The notes beneath the pieces are model-generated. The model had not been told where the DNA came from, searched no databases, and saw only the letters and a list, made by a program, of their open reading frames with translations. Source: Caballeronia choica (GTDB taxonomy: Bacteria > Pseudomonadota > Gammaproteobacteria > Burkholderiales > Burkholderiaceae). From it: DNA of 64,000 bases. Shown here piece after piece: positions 1 to 9,188 of this stretch. The translations under genes and the position numbers were made by a program. Position 1 is the first letter of the stretch. Each line of letters opens with the position of its first letter. The stretch covers positions 102,926 to 166,925 of the forward strand of contig NZ_FCON02000003.1 in the NCBI RefSeq assembly GCF_001544535.1. Direction: 5' to 3'.

Positions 1-92
1 GGCAGGGATCTGCGCGAGAGATCGTTTTCACAAGTACACAACGGACGTGCGACAAACGCATCCGCGTCCGAAAGAGGGAGGATTACCCAACA
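1..92. promoter_or_regulatory. Leader upstream of glmM with Shine-Dalgarno
   Basis: This short stretch precedes glmM. A purine-rich GGGAGG lies about ten bases before the ATG at 93 and supports that start. In related genomes folP ends just upstream, so glmM is probably read through from folP. I see no separate promoter in these 92 bases. Confidence 0.5.
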
Positions 93-1451
93 ATGGCACG
101 TCGATATTTTGGAACCGATGGTATTCGCGGCAAGGTCGGCGAGGCGCCGATCACGCCGGATTTCGTGTTGCGGCTCGGCTACGCGGCGGGCAAGGTGCTC
201 GCCGGCGCGGACCGCTGGCAAAAAAAGGGCAGCCGTCCGACGGTGCTGATCGGCAAGGACACGCGGGTGTCGGGCTACATGCTCGAAGCCGCGCTGGAAT
301 CGGGATTTTCGGCGGCGGGCGTCGACGTGATGCTGGCCGGCCCGATGCCGACGCCCGGCATCGCTTATCTGACGCGCGCGCTGCGGCTCGCTGCTGGCGT
401 CGTGATCAGCGCCTCGCACAATCCGTACTACGACAACGGCATCAAGTTCTTCTCCGCCGACGGCAACAAGCTGCCCGACGACGTGGAGCTCCAGATCGAG
501 GCGCAGCTCGAACAGCCGCTCGCCTGTGCGCCGTCGGAGCTGCTCGGAAAGGCGCGGCGTCTCGATGACGCTGGCGGCCGCTACATCGAGTTCTGCAAGA
601 GCACGTTCCCGGCGAGCTTCGACTTGCGTGGCCTGAAAATCGTTCTCGATTGCGCGCATGGTGCCGCGTACGACGTCGCGCCGAGCGTGTTCCACGAACT
701 CGGCGCCGAGGTGATCTCGATCGGCATCTCGCCGAACGGCTTCAATATCAACGATGGCGTCGGCGCAACCGCGCCCGATGCGCTCGTGCGCGCCGTGCTC
801 GAGCATCAGGCGGACCTGGGTATCGCGCTCGATGGCGACGCCGACCGTCTGCAGATCGTCGATGCGGCGGGACGCCTCTACAACGGCGACGAACTGCTCT
901 ACGTGCTGGTCAAGGATCGCATCGCGACCGATGGCAAGGTGGCGGGCGCGGTCGGCACGCTGATGACGAACATGGCCGTCGAAGTGGCCTTGCAGGACGT
1001 CGGCGTGCAATTCGTCCGCGCGAACGTCGGCGACCGCTACGTGCTGGAAAAGCTGCGCGAGAACGGCTGGCAACTCGGTGCGGAAGGCTCTGGCCACATT
1101 CTGTCGCTGGATCGCCATTCGACCGGCGACGGCATCGTCTCCGCGCTGCTCGTGCTGGCCGCGATCCAGCGCAGCGGCAAGACGCTCGCCGAGCAACTCG
1201 AAGGCGTAACGCTGTTTCCGCAGAAACTGATCAATGTCCGCATGAGCGCGGGCGCCGACTGGAAAAGCAGCGATTTGATCAGGAAGGCGATCGCGACCGC
1301 CGAGCGTTCACTCGAATCGCACGGACGCGTCCTGATCCGTGCTTCCGGGACAGAACCGGTGCTGCGCGTGATGGTGGAAGCCGCGGTAGAGAAGGACGCG
1401 GTTCGTCACGCGGAAACGATTGCGCAGGTCGTAAAGCAAGCAACTTCCTGA
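93..1451 (+). CDS. glmM: Phosphoglucosamine mutase GlmM
   Basis: Cytoplasmic enzyme converting glucosamine-6-phosphate to glucosamine-1-phosphate, the committed step towards UDP-GlcNAc for peptidoglycan and lipopolysaccharide. The 452-residue length fits the family. The N-terminus has the typical YFGTDGIRG start. The phosphoserine loop reads [15 protein letters not shown] near residue 105, the metal-binding loop DGDADR lies near residue 247, and the C-terminal phosphate-binding loop is RASGTEP. A GGGAGG ribosome site precedes the ATG. A hairpin terminator follows directly, so it ends its own transcript before the phosphate operon. No anomalies are seen. Confidence 0.97.
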   Translation: MARRYFGTDGIRGKVGEAPITPDFVLRLGYAAGKVLAGADRWQKKGSRPTVLIGKDTRVSGYMLEAALESGFSAAGVDVMLAGPMPTPGIAYLTRALRLAAGVVISASHNPYYDNGIKFFSADGNKLPDDVELQIEAQLEQPLACAPSELLGKARRLDDAGGRYIEFCKSTFPASFDLRGLKIVLDCAHGAAYDVAPSVFHELGAEVISIGISPNGFNINDGVGATAPDALVRAVLEHQADLGIALDGDADRLQIVDAAGRLYNGDELLYVLVKDRIATDGKVAGAVGTLMTNMAVEVALQDVGVQFVRANVGDRYVLEKLRENGWQLGAEGSGHILSLDRHSTGDGIVSALLVLAAIQRSGKTLAEQLEGVTLFPQKLINVRMSAGADWKSSDLIRKAIATAERSLESHGRVLIRASGTEPVLRVMVEAAVEKDAVRHAETIAQVVKQATS

Positions 1452-1466
1452 GCCACTGACGTAAGC

Positions 1467-1508
1467 GCAAAAAAGCCGCTGCGGAGCGATCCGCAGCGGC
1501 TTTTTTGC
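1467..1508 (+). terminator. Rho-independent terminator after glmM
   Basis: A perfect 18-bp stem (A-rich 5' end, GCCGCTGCGG core) with a six-base AGCGAT loop is followed on the same arm by a T6 run. The A-tract and T-tract pair with each other, so it should work in both orientations. It separates glmM from the Pho-regulated promoter. Confidence 0.93.
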
Positions 1509-1563
1509 GTTACGGCGAGACGCTTCCAAAGCCGAACCATCGGCTTTCATTGACGTAAGCGCA

Positions 1564-1602
1564 CTGTCACGTTTGCTTCACGGAGAGTCACATTACTGTC
1601 AC
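1564..1602 (+). promoter_or_regulatory. Tandem Pho boxes upstream of pstS
   Basis: Four PhoB half-sites occur at 10-11 bp spacing: CTGTCAC (1564-1570), GCTTCAC, GAGTCAC (1585-1591) and CTGTCAC (1596-1602). The last two are separated by the usual 4-bp A/T-rich spacer ATTA. This matches the PhoB box (CTGTCAT-N4-CTGTCAT) of phosphate-starvation promoters and lies about 55-95 bp before the pstS start codon. PhoB itself is encoded downstream, giving autoregulation. Confidence 0.85.
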
Positions 1603-1657
1603 AGATACTGCCTATCCTTCGCGTTGTCACGTCATCCGCTTACAACCTGGAGGTCTC

Positions 1658-2689
1658 ATGAAATTGATGCAAACCGCGCTGGCTGGCGTAATCGGCGCAC
1701 TCGTCGCCGTCTCCGCGCAAGCAGCCGATATTACCGGCGCGGGCAGCACCTTCGCAGCACCGATCTATACGAAGTGGGCCGACGCCTACCAGAAGACGGG
1801 TGGCGGCAAGGTCAACTATCAGGGCATCGGCTCATCGGGCGGCATCAAGCAGATCATCGCGAAGACGGTGGATTTCGCAGGTTCGGACGCGCCGCTGAAG
1901 GACGACGAACTCGCGAAGCAGGGGCTTTTCCAGTTCCCGACGGTGGTCGGCGGCGTCGTGCCGGTGATCAACGTGCCGGGTGTGAAGGCAGGCGACGTGA
2001 CGCTGTCGGGCCAGCTGCTCGGCGACATCTATCTCGGCAAGATCAAGAAGTGGAATGATCCGGCGATCGTTGCGCTCAATCCGAAGGTCAAGCTGCCGGA
2101 TACCGACATCGCCGTGGTGCGCCGCGCCGATGGTTCGGGCACGAGCTTCATCTGGACGAACTACCTGTCGAAGGTGAACCCGGAGTGGAAGTCGAAGGTC
2201 GGTGAAGGTTCGACCGTCAACTGGCCGACGGGCACGGGCGGCAAGGGCAACGACGGCGTCGCTGCGTTCGTGCAGCGTCTGCCGGGCGCGATCGGCTATG
2301 TGGAGTGGGCGTACGCGAAGCAGAACAAGATGACTTACGTCGACCTGAAAAATGCGGCCGGCACGGTCGTCGAGCCGAAGACGGAGACGTTCAAGGCCGC
2401 GGCTGCCGGCGCCGACTGGTCGAAGTCGTTCTACCAGATCCTGACGAACGAGCCGGGCAAGGACGCATGGCCGGTCGTCGGCGCGACCTTCGTGGTGCTG
2501 CACGCGACGCAAGACAAGGCCCCGCAAGGCGCCGAAACCCTGAAGTTCTTCGACTGGGCGTTCAAGAACGGCAACCAGGCGGCTACCGACCTCGACTACA
2601 TCTCGCTGCCGGATTCGGTTGTCGCGGAAATCCGCACGCAATGGAAGGCGAAGGTGAAGGACGCGTCGGGCAAGGCAATCGCCCAGTAA
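1658..2689 (+). CDS. pstS: Periplasmic phosphate-binding protein PstS
   Basis: High-affinity phosphate-binding component of the Pst ABC importer. It begins with a clear Sec signal peptide ending in VSAQA, so the mature protein starts near residue 23. The mature N-terminus carries [11 protein letters not shown], whose residues bind phosphate in the family. SSGG near residue 64 and RADGSGTS near residue 159 are the other conserved phosphate contacts. Length 343 is normal. GGAGG precedes the ATG. It is the first and probably most abundantly expressed gene of the Pho operon. Confidence 0.97.
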   Translation: MKLMQTALAGVIGALVAVSAQAADITGAGSTFAAPIYTKWADAYQKTGGGKVNYQGIGSSGGIKQIIAKTVDFAGSDAPLKDDELAKQGLFQFPTVVGGVVPVINVPGVKAGDVTLSGQLLGDIYLGKIKKWNDPAIVALNPKVKLPDTDIAVVRRADGSGTSFIWTNYLSKVNPEWKSKVGEGSTVNWPTGTGGKGNDGVAAFVQRLPGAIGYVEWAYAKQNKMTYVDLKNAAGTVVEPKTETFKAAAAGADWSKSFYQILTNEPGKDAWPVVGATFVVLHATQDKAPQGAETLKFFDWAFKNGNQAATDLDYISLPDSVVAEIRTQWKAKVKDASGKAIAQ

Positions 2690-2811
2690 GCGAAACAAGG
2701 CGCAGTAAGGTGCAGTAACGCAGGTCCGAAACTGTCCTAAGCTGGTGAGGCAGGACAGTAGCGGAAGTTTCGCCGCGCGGCAGGTGCCGCGCGGCTTGAC
2801 CCAAGGTTCCC

Positions 2812-3795
2812 ATGTCGGACATCAATCTCGCGTCGGCACCGCCCGCAAGCCGCACACAACGTGCCCCGGGCCGTCTTGGCGACATCATTTTCGGCGGCGT
2901 GACGCGGCTCGCCGCCGTCGTCACGCTGCTGCTGCTTGGCGGCATCATCGTTTCGCTGCTCGTCGCATCGCTGCCGACGCTCCAGAAATTCGGCTTCAGC
3001 TTCCTTTGGCGCAGCGAGTGGGATCCGCCCAGCGATACCTTCGGCGCCCTCGTGCCGATCTACGGCACGATTGCCACGTCGCTGATCGCGTTGATCATCG
3101 CCGTGCCGGTCAGCTTCGGCATCGCGCTCTTTCTCACCGAGCTTTCTCCGGCGTGGCTGCGCCGGCCGCTCGGCGTCGCCATCGAACTGCTGGCGGCGAT
3201 TCCGTCGATCGTCTACGGCATGTGGGGTCTGCTCGTGTTCGCGCCGATCTTCGCGACGTACTTCGAAAAGCCGCTTGGGCATCTGCTCGGCGATGTCTGG
3301 CTGATCGGCCGCTTCTTCCAGGGCCCGCCGATCGGCATCGGCATCCTGTGCGCCGGCGTCATTCTCGCGATCATGATCATCCCGTACATCGCGGCCGTGA
3401 TGCGCGATGTGTTCGAAGTCACGCCGGTGCTGCTGAAGGAATCGGCGTATGGCATCGGCTGCACGACCTGGGAAGTGATGTGGAAGATCGTGCTGCCGTT
3501 CACGCGCACCGGCGTGATCGGCGGCGTGATGCTCGGCCTCGGCCGCGCGCTCGGCGAGACGATGGCGGTGACCTTCGTGATCGGCAACACGAACCTGCTC
3601 GACAACGTGTCGCTTTTTTCGCCGGGCAACAGCATTACCTCCGCGCTCGCCAACGAATTCGCTGAAGCGAGCCCCGGACTTCACACATCGGCATTGATGG
3701 AACTCGGCCTGATCCTCTTCGTGATCACCTTCTTCGTGCTGGCGCTCTCGAAGCTGATGCTGCTGCGCCTCGAAAAAGGAGAGGGCGCGAAATGA
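2812..3795 (+). CDS. pstC: Phosphate ABC transporter permease PstC
   Basis: One of the two membrane subunits of the Pst importer. It has six hydrophobic segments, the first around residues 33-57. The ABC-permease cytoplasmic loop, including the EAA-like stretch [18 protein letters not shown], is near residues 207-224, and [11 protein letters not shown] near 242-252 is highly conserved in PstC. Its final bases overlap the start of pstA by four nucleotides, indicating translational coupling. The 120 bp between pstS and pstC contain no gene. Confidence 0.96.
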   Translation: MSDINLASAPPASRTQRAPGRLGDIIFGGVTRLAAVVTLLLLGGIIVSLLVASLPTLQKFGFSFLWRSEWDPPSDTFGALVPIYGTIATSLIALIIAVPVSFGIALFLTELSPAWLRRPLGVAIELLAAIPSIVYGMWGLLVFAPIFATYFEKPLGHLLGDVWLIGRFFQGPPIGIGILCAGVILAIMIIPYIAAVMRDVFEVTPVLLKESAYGIGCTTWEVMWKIVLPFTRTGVIGGVMLGLGRALGETMAVTFVIGNTNLLDNVSLFSPGNSITSALANEFAEASPGLHTSALMELGLILFVITFFVLALSKLMLLRLEKGEGAK

Positions 3796-4673
3796 GCCAG
3801 CCTACTTTCATCGAAAACGACGCGACCGAAGCCACGCGCATCATGTTGCAACGCCGCCGGCGCGGCAAGAACGCACTCGCGCTTGCCATGTCGCTCGCGG
3901 CGATGGCCTTCGGCCTGCTGTGGCTCGTGTGGATTCTCTTCACGACGCTGAAGCTCGGCATCGGCGGACTGTCGATCGAACTCTTCACGCAGTCGACGCC
4001 GCCGCCCAACACCGACGGCGGCGGTCTCGCGAACGCGATCGTCGGCAGCCTGATGCTGGTGATCCTCGCGACGTTCATCGGCACCCCGCTCGGCATTCTC
4101 GCGGGCGTGTATCTCGCGGAATACGGCCAGAAGCGCTGGCTCGCAAGCGTCACGCGCTTCATCAACGACATCCTGCTGTCCGCGCCGTCGATCGTGATCG
4201 GCCTGTTCGTCTACGCGCTCGTCGTGGCGAAGGTCGGGCGCTTTTCCGGGTGGGCCGGGGTGATCGCACTCGCGCTGCTGCAGATCCCGATCGTGATCCG
4301 CACGACCGAGAACATGTTGAAGCTCGTGCCGAACGCGCTGCGCGAGGCGGCCTTCGCGCTTGGCACGCCGAAGTGGAAGATGGTGCTGTCGATCACGCTG
4401 AAGGCGTCGGTCGGCGGGATCGTGACGGGCGTGCTGCTCGCAGTGGCGCGCATCGCCGGCGAGACCGCACCGCTCCTCTTCACGGCGCTGTCGAACCAGT
4501 TCTTCTCCTGGGACATGAGCCAGCCGGTTGCGAACCTGCCGGTCACGATCTACAAGTTCGCGATGAGCCCGTTCCCGCAGTGGCAATCACTCGCGTGGGC
4601 CGGCGTGTTCCTGATTACGCTCGGCGTGCTGGGTCTGAATATCCTCGCACGCGCGATCCTCTCGAAAAAATAA
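3792..4673 (+). CDS. pstA: Phosphate ABC transporter permease PstA
   Basis: Second membrane subunit of the Pst importer, forming the channel with PstC. The 293-residue protein has about six transmembrane segments. The conserved EAA loop around [15 protein letters not shown], near residues 185-199, docks with PstB, and [13 protein letters not shown] follows near residue 220. The start ATG overlaps the pstC stop (ATGA), and pstB follows 14 bp after its stop, consistent with one polycistronic message. Confidence 0.96.
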   Translation: MSQPTFIENDATEATRIMLQRRRRGKNALALAMSLAAMAFGLLWLVWILFTTLKLGIGGLSIELFTQSTPPPNTDGGGLANAIVGSLMLVILATFIGTPLGILAGVYLAEYGQKRWLASVTRFINDILLSAPSIVIGLFVYALVVAKVGRFSGWAGVIALALLQIPIVIRTTENMLKLVPNALREAAFALGTPKWKMVLSITLKASVGGIVTGVLLAVARIAGETAPLLFTALSNQFFSWDMSQPVANLPVTIYKFAMSPFPQWQSLAWAGVFLITLGVLGLNILARAILSKK

Positions 4674-4687
4674 GGTGGAGTGATTCC

Positions 4688-5581
4688 ATGAATACGGTCG
4701 CAAGTGGTGTCAGCCACCTGAATGCAAACGCAAGCGCGGTCGAGCCCAAGCACGATGCTCCGGTCGAACGCGGCCCGGTGCCCGGCAGCTTCAAGCCGAC
4801 GCATGGCGCTGCGCCCGCTGACTCGATGAAGCCGAAGATCGAAGTCAACGATCTCAACTTCTTCTACGGCAAGTATCACGCGCTGAAGAACATCAACCTG
4901 CGCATTCCCGAGAAAAAAGTGACGGCGTTCATCGGCCCGTCGGGATGCGGCAAGTCCACGCTCCTGCGCACGTTCAACAAGATGTACGCGCTCTATCCGG
5001 AGCAGCGCGCCGAAGGCGAAATCATGATGGACGGCGAGAACCTGCTCGACACGCGCCGCGACATCTCGCTGTTGCGTGCACGCGTTGGCATGGTGTTCCA
5101 GAAGCCGACGCCGTTCCCGATGTCGATCTACGACAACATCGCGTTCGGCGTGAAGATGTTCGAGCAACTGTCGCGTTCGGAGATGGACGATCGCGTCGAA
5201 TGGGCGCTCACCAAGGCCGCGCTCTGGAATGAAGTGAAGGACAAGCTGCAGCAGAGCGGCTATGGGTTGTCCGGCGGACAGCAGCAGCGTCTGTGCATCG
5301 CGCGCGGCATCGCGATCCGGCCCGAAGTGCTGCTGCTCGACGAACCGTGCTCGGCGCTCGATCCGATTTCCACTGGCCGGATCGAAGAACTCATCGCCGA
5401 ATTGAAGAACGACTATACGGTCGTGATCGTCACGCACAACATGCAGCAGGCGGCGCGTTGTTCGGACTACACTGCCTATATGTACCTCGGCGAGCTGATC
5501 GAATTCGGCGATACCGAAAAGATCTTCATCAAGCCCGCCCGCAAGGAAACGGAAGACTACATCACCGGTCGGTTCGGCTAA
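4688..5581 (+). CDS. pstB: Phosphate ABC transporter ATPase PstB
   Basis: ATPase that powers phosphate import. Walker A (GPSGCGKST), the ABC signature (LSGGQQQR), Walker B (LLLDEP) and the switch His region (VTHNMQQ) are all present. I start it at 4688, after AGGTGGAG, giving 297 residues. The first ~45 residues are a low-complexity extension ahead of the usual PstB start at MKPKIEVND (4826). The extension is known from Burkholderia PstB, but the internal ATG is a possible alternative start. The gene lies between pstA and phoU. Confidence 0.95.
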   Translation: MNTVASGVSHLNANASAVEPKHDAPVERGPVPGSFKPTHGAAPADSMKPKIEVNDLNFFYGKYHALKNINLRIPEKKVTAFIGPSGCGKSTLLRTFNKMYALYPEQRAEGEIMMDGENLLDTRRDISLLRARVGMVFQKPTPFPMSIYDNIAFGVKMFEQLSRSEMDDRVEWALTKAALWNEVKDKLQQSGYGLSGGQQQRLCIARGIAIRPEVLLLDEPCSALDPISTGRIEELIAELKNDYTVVIVTHNMQQAARCSDYTAYMYLGELIEFGDTEKIFIKPARKETEDYITGRFG

Positions 5582-5617
5582 GCCTCCGGTGGGAGAAAGG
5601 GACTCAAGGAGCAATAC

Positions 5618-6322
5618 ATGTCCGATAAACATCTGTCGAGCCAGTTCGACGCCGATCTCAACGCGGTGTCGTCGAAAGTGCTGGAAATGGGCGGGCTCGT
5701 CGAGTCGCAGATCATCAACGCGATGCAGGCGCTCAACACGTTCGACATCGCCATCGCCGACCAGGTGATCGCGGCCGAAACGCGTTTGAACACGATGGAA
5801 GTCGAGATCGACGAGGAGTGCAGCAACATCATCGCGCGCCGCCAGCCGGCCGCGCGCGACCTGCGCCTCCTGATGGCGATCTCGAAGACGATCACGAACC
5901 TCGAACGTGCCGGCGACGAAGCCGAGAAGATCGCAAAGCGCGTGAAGCGCATCAACGAAGATGGCGCGGGTCGCACGGTGAACATCGCCGAGATCAAGGT
6001 CTCGGGCGAGATGGCGGTAACGATCCTGCGCCGTGCGCTCGATGCGTTCGCGCGCCTCGACACGGTCGCGGCCGCGCAGATCGTGCGCGACGACAAGGCC
6101 ATCGACGAGGAATTCCGCGCGTTCGTGAGGAAGCTCATCACGTACATGATGGAAGACCCGCGCACGATCACGGCGGGTCTCGACTATCTGTTCATCGCTA
6201 AGGCGGTCGAGCGGATCGGCGACCATGCGAAGAACATCGCCGAGTTCATCATCTACATCGTCAAGGGCACGGATGTGCGGCACGTACCGCGCGACCAGCT
6301 CGAACGCGAAGCGCTCAGTTAA
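5618..6322 (+). CDS. phoU: Phosphate signalling regulator PhoU
   Basis: Cytoplasmic all-helical protein that couples the Pst transporter to PhoR and keeps the Pho regulon off when phosphate is plentiful. It has two PhoU three-helix repeats of about 100 residues. Each carries the metal-binding E/D-rich signature, for example ERAGDEAEKIA near residue 92 and ERIGDHAKNIAE near residue 194. The 234-residue length is standard. AAGGAG precedes the ATG, and the gene follows pstB by 36 bp. Confidence 0.96.
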   Translation: MSDKHLSSQFDADLNAVSSKVLEMGGLVESQIINAMQALNTFDIAIADQVIAAETRLNTMEVEIDEECSNIIARRQPAARDLRLLMAISKTITNLERAGDEAEKIAKRVKRINEDGAGRTVNIAEIKVSGEMAVTILRRALDAFARLDTVAAAQIVRDDKAIDEEFRAFVRKLITYMMEDPRTITAGLDYLFIAKAVERIGDHAKNIAEFIIYIVKGTDVRHVPRDQLEREALS

Positions 6323-6356
6323 TCTTACTTCTCGCAAAAAGGTCACAGAGGTGCCG

Positions 6357-7058
6357 ATGCCCAGCAGTATTCTCGTCATCGAGGACGAACCCGCGATTTC
6401 CGAGCTGATCTCGGTGAATCTGCAACACGCGGGACACTGCCCGATCCGCGCATACAACGCGGAGCAGGCGCAGAACCTGATCAGCGACGTCCTGCCCGAT
6501 CTCGTGCTGCTCGACTGGATGCTGCCGGGCAAGTCCGGCATCACGTTTGCGCGTGAACTGCGCAACAACGAACGCACGAAGCACATTCCGATCATCATGC
6601 TGACCGCGCGCGGCGACGAGCAGGACAAGGTGCTCGGCCTCGAGATCGGCGCCGACGACTACGTCACCAAGCCGTTCTCGCCGAAGGAGCTGATGGCGCG
6701 CATCAAGGCGGTACTGCGCCGGCGCGCGCCGCAGTTGACCGAGGACGTGGTCGCGATCAACGGCCTGAGACTCGATCCGGCGACGCATCGCGTGGCCGCG
6801 AGCCACTCGGGCAACGACATCAAACTCGACCTCGGCCCGACCGAGTTCCGGCTGCTGCACTTTTTCATGACGCATCCGGAGCGCGTGCACAGCCGCACGC
6901 AATTGCTCGACCAGGTGTGGGGCGATCATGTGTTCGTGGAAGAGCGGACCGTCGACGTGCATATCAAGCGCCTGCGTGCCGCACTCAAGCCAGCGGGGTG
7001 CGATGCTATGATCGAAACGGTGCGCGGCAGCGGCTACCGGCTTGCCCGAAGCGCCTGA
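6357..7058 (+). CDS. phoB: Phosphate response regulator PhoB
   Basis: OmpR/PhoB-type transcription factor. The receiver domain (about residues 1-120) has the acidic pair ED at 9-10, the phosphoacceptor Asp in LLDWMLPG at residue 53 and the conserved Lys in VTKPF. The C-terminal winged-helix domain (about 135-230) binds Pho boxes such as those upstream of pstS. I use the ATG at 6357 (233 residues, the usual size). A GTG six bases earlier is in frame and could also be used. phoR follows 35 bp later. Confidence 0.96.
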   Translation: MPSSILVIEDEPAISELISVNLQHAGHCPIRAYNAEQAQNLISDVLPDLVLLDWMLPGKSGITFARELRNNERTKHIPIIMLTARGDEQDKVLGLEIGADDYVTKPFSPKELMARIKAVLRRRAPQLTEDVVAINGLRLDPATHRVAASHSGNDIKLDLGPTEFRLLHFFMTHPERVHSRTQLLDQVWGDHVFVEERTVDVHIKRLRAALKPAGCDAMIETVRGSGYRLARSA

Positions 7059-7093
7059 ACCACAGACGTCCCCACTCTTCGAGCCGTCGGCAA

Positions 7094-8407
7094 ATGAACA
7101 TCATCTGGACGCGGTCGCTCGTGTCCCTCGCGCTGCTTGCAGCGCTGAGCGCGCTGGTTGGCGCGTTCTTCGGCGTGCGCGTGGCGCTTGCGTTCGCGGT
7201 GGTGATGCTCGTCGTGCAGAACTTCTTCAGTATCTTTCACACGCAGCGCCTGTGGCGTCTGCTCGATGCGCCCGTCTACGGCGAAGTCCCGAGCGCGCTC
7301 GGCGTCTGGGGCGAAATCTATTACCGGCTGCATAAGCTCGCGAAGCGCTGGCACGCCCAGGTGCGTCAGGTCGAGCAGCAGCATTCGCGCTTCATCCAGG
7401 CGATCCAGGCGTCGCCGAACGGCGTCGCGATGCTCGACGACCGCGATCAGATCGAATGGTGCAACGCGATCGCCGAGACGCATTTCGGGCTTGATGCGAA
7501 ACGTGATTTGCGCCAACACGTCACGCATCTCGTGCGTCAGCCGGAGTTCGTACGCTACCTGAACTCGCACCATTACGAAGAGATGCTGGTGATGCGCGCG
7601 ATGGGCGCGAACCGGCGGCATACGTTGTCGGTGCAGGTGTTTCCTTACGGCGAGAACCGCAAGCTGATCCTCACGCAGGACATCACCGAGCTCGAACGTA
7701 CCGATTCGATGCGACGCGATTTCGTCGCCAACGTGTCGCACGAACTGAAGACGCCGCTCACGGTGCTCTCGGGTTTCCTCGAAACGATGCGCGAGTTGCC
7801 GCTCGACGAGGCCGACCGCGCGCGCTATCTGGAGATGATGGAGCAGCAGGCATCGCGGATGCAGAACATCGTGCGCGACCTGCTGGTGCTGGCGAATCTC
7901 GAAGGCGACATGCGTCCGCCGGGCGACGACCTGCTCGACATGCGCGCGGTCCTGCGTCATCTCGAGGACGATGCCGCGAGCATTTCGGGCGGCCGGCACC
8001 GGATCACGTTTCATACCGACGAAGCGTTGACGGTGGCGGGCGCGGAGACGGAGATCGTGAGCGCGCTTGGCAACCTGGTGATGAACGCGATCCGCTACAC
8101 GCCGGATGGCGGCATGATCGAGGTCACTTGGCAGCGCGTGCAGGATCGCGCGGTGTTTTCGGTGCGTGACAGCGGGTTGGGTATTCCGGCGGAACAGATT
8201 CCGCGCTTGACGGAGCGTTTCTATCGCGTGGATCGCAGCCGTTCGCGGGATACGGGTGGAACGGGCCTGGGGCTCGCCATCGTGAAGCATGTACTGCAAC
8301 GGCATCACGCGGAGCTCGATGTGAAGAGCGAAGAGGGGCGCGGGAGTACGTTTAGCGTAAAGTTCCCGGTGACGCGGACGGCGTTGAGGAAATCGGTTCT
8401 GGTTTGA
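7094..8407 (+). CDS. phoR: Phosphate sensor histidine kinase PhoR
   Basis: Inner-membrane kinase/phosphatase partner of PhoB. Two hydrophobic segments (about residues 8-28 and 30-48) anchor it without a large periplasmic domain, as usual for PhoR, which senses through PstSCAB-PhoU. A PAS-like domain (about 95-190) is followed by the H-box NVSHELKTPL, with the autophosphorylated His near residue 216. The N-box MNAIRYTP, the G1-box DSGLGIP and the G2-box GTGLGLAIV complete the kinase. Length 437. It is the last gene of the Pho operon. Confidence 0.96.
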   Translation: MNIIWTRSLVSLALLAALSALVGAFFGVRVALAFAVVMLVVQNFFSIFHTQRLWRLLDAPVYGEVPSALGVWGEIYYRLHKLAKRWHAQVRQVEQQHSRFIQAIQASPNGVAMLDDRDQIEWCNAIAETHFGLDAKRDLRQHVTHLVRQPEFVRYLNSHHYEEMLVMRAMGANRRHTLSVQVFPYGENRKLILTQDITELERTDSMRRDFVANVSHELKTPLTVLSGFLETMRELPLDEADRARYLEMMEQQASRMQNIVRDLLVLANLEGDMRPPGDDLLDMRAVLRHLEDDAASISGGRHRITFHTDEALTVAGAETEIVSALGNLVMNAIRYTPDGGMIEVTWQRVQDRAVFSVRDSGLGIPAEQIPRLTERFYRVDRSRSRDTGGTGLGLAIVKHVLQRHHAELDVKSEEGRGSTFSVKFPVTRTALRKSVLV

Positions 8408-8410
8408 TTT

Positions 8411-9177
8411 CGCTGGCGCTTGGGGTGGGGGTGGGGTTGGGTTACACCGTTTGATGCGCTTGGGCTTCGATGGAACTTGTATTGTTTTTGGTTTATTTGC
8501 TCTGCCCCTGTCCGGGGCGGGACTCACTTTCTTTGCTGCTGCAAAGAAAGTAAGCAAAGAAAGCAGCTTCCCACCGCCAATGCTTGCCATGTGCCTCCAG
8601 ACCGCTCCCTCGAAGTGGTCCAACCGGGGGAGTGTCGTTAGCGGGGTTTTGGCGTTGTTGGCATGTAGAAGAGGTACGGGCATCGCACCGCTATACGAAG
8701 TGGAACAGCAGTCATTCATCCGTCCTGGCACTTCGTGCCCGACGAAAGGTCTGCCAAGGGGGGCGAACTAGGGCATGCAGCAAGCAGAAGCGTAGCGAGT
8801 GAGAGTGAATGGAGATTGGTTTTCGGCTTTGCCTGACGGGTGAGCGCGTAGCGCGAGGCCGGATGTATGACTGCTGGTCCACTCCGTATAGCGGTGCGAT
8901 GCTCGTGCCTCTTCTACATGCCAACAACGCTAAAACCCCGCTAACGACACTCCCCCGGTTGGACCACTCCGAGGCAGCGGTCTGGCGGCGCCTGGCAAGG
9001 ATTGGCGGTGGAAAGCTGCTTTCTTTGCTTACTTTCTTTGCAGCAGCAAAGAAAGTGAGTCCCGCCCCGGACAGGGGCAGAGCAAATAAACCACAAACAA
9101 AACAAGTTCCATAGAAGCACAAGCGCATCAAACGGTGTAACCCAACCCCAAAACCAACCCCACCCCAAGCGCCAGCG
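8411..9177. repeat. Long imperfect inverted repeat between convergent phoR and ppk
   Basis: Left arm 8411-8722 and right arm 8859-9177 are reverse complements with scattered mismatches over more than 300 bp, around a ~136 bp spacer. Both arms contain the same short spurious reading frames (for example GGTHFLCCCKES), which I do not regard as genes. In my recollection this sequence type recurs between genes in Burkholderia-group genomes. Here it fills the space between the stops of phoR and ppk, so it could fold into a large hairpin on either transcript and end both. Confidence 0.8.
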
Positions 9178-9188
9178 ACCCCCACCCC

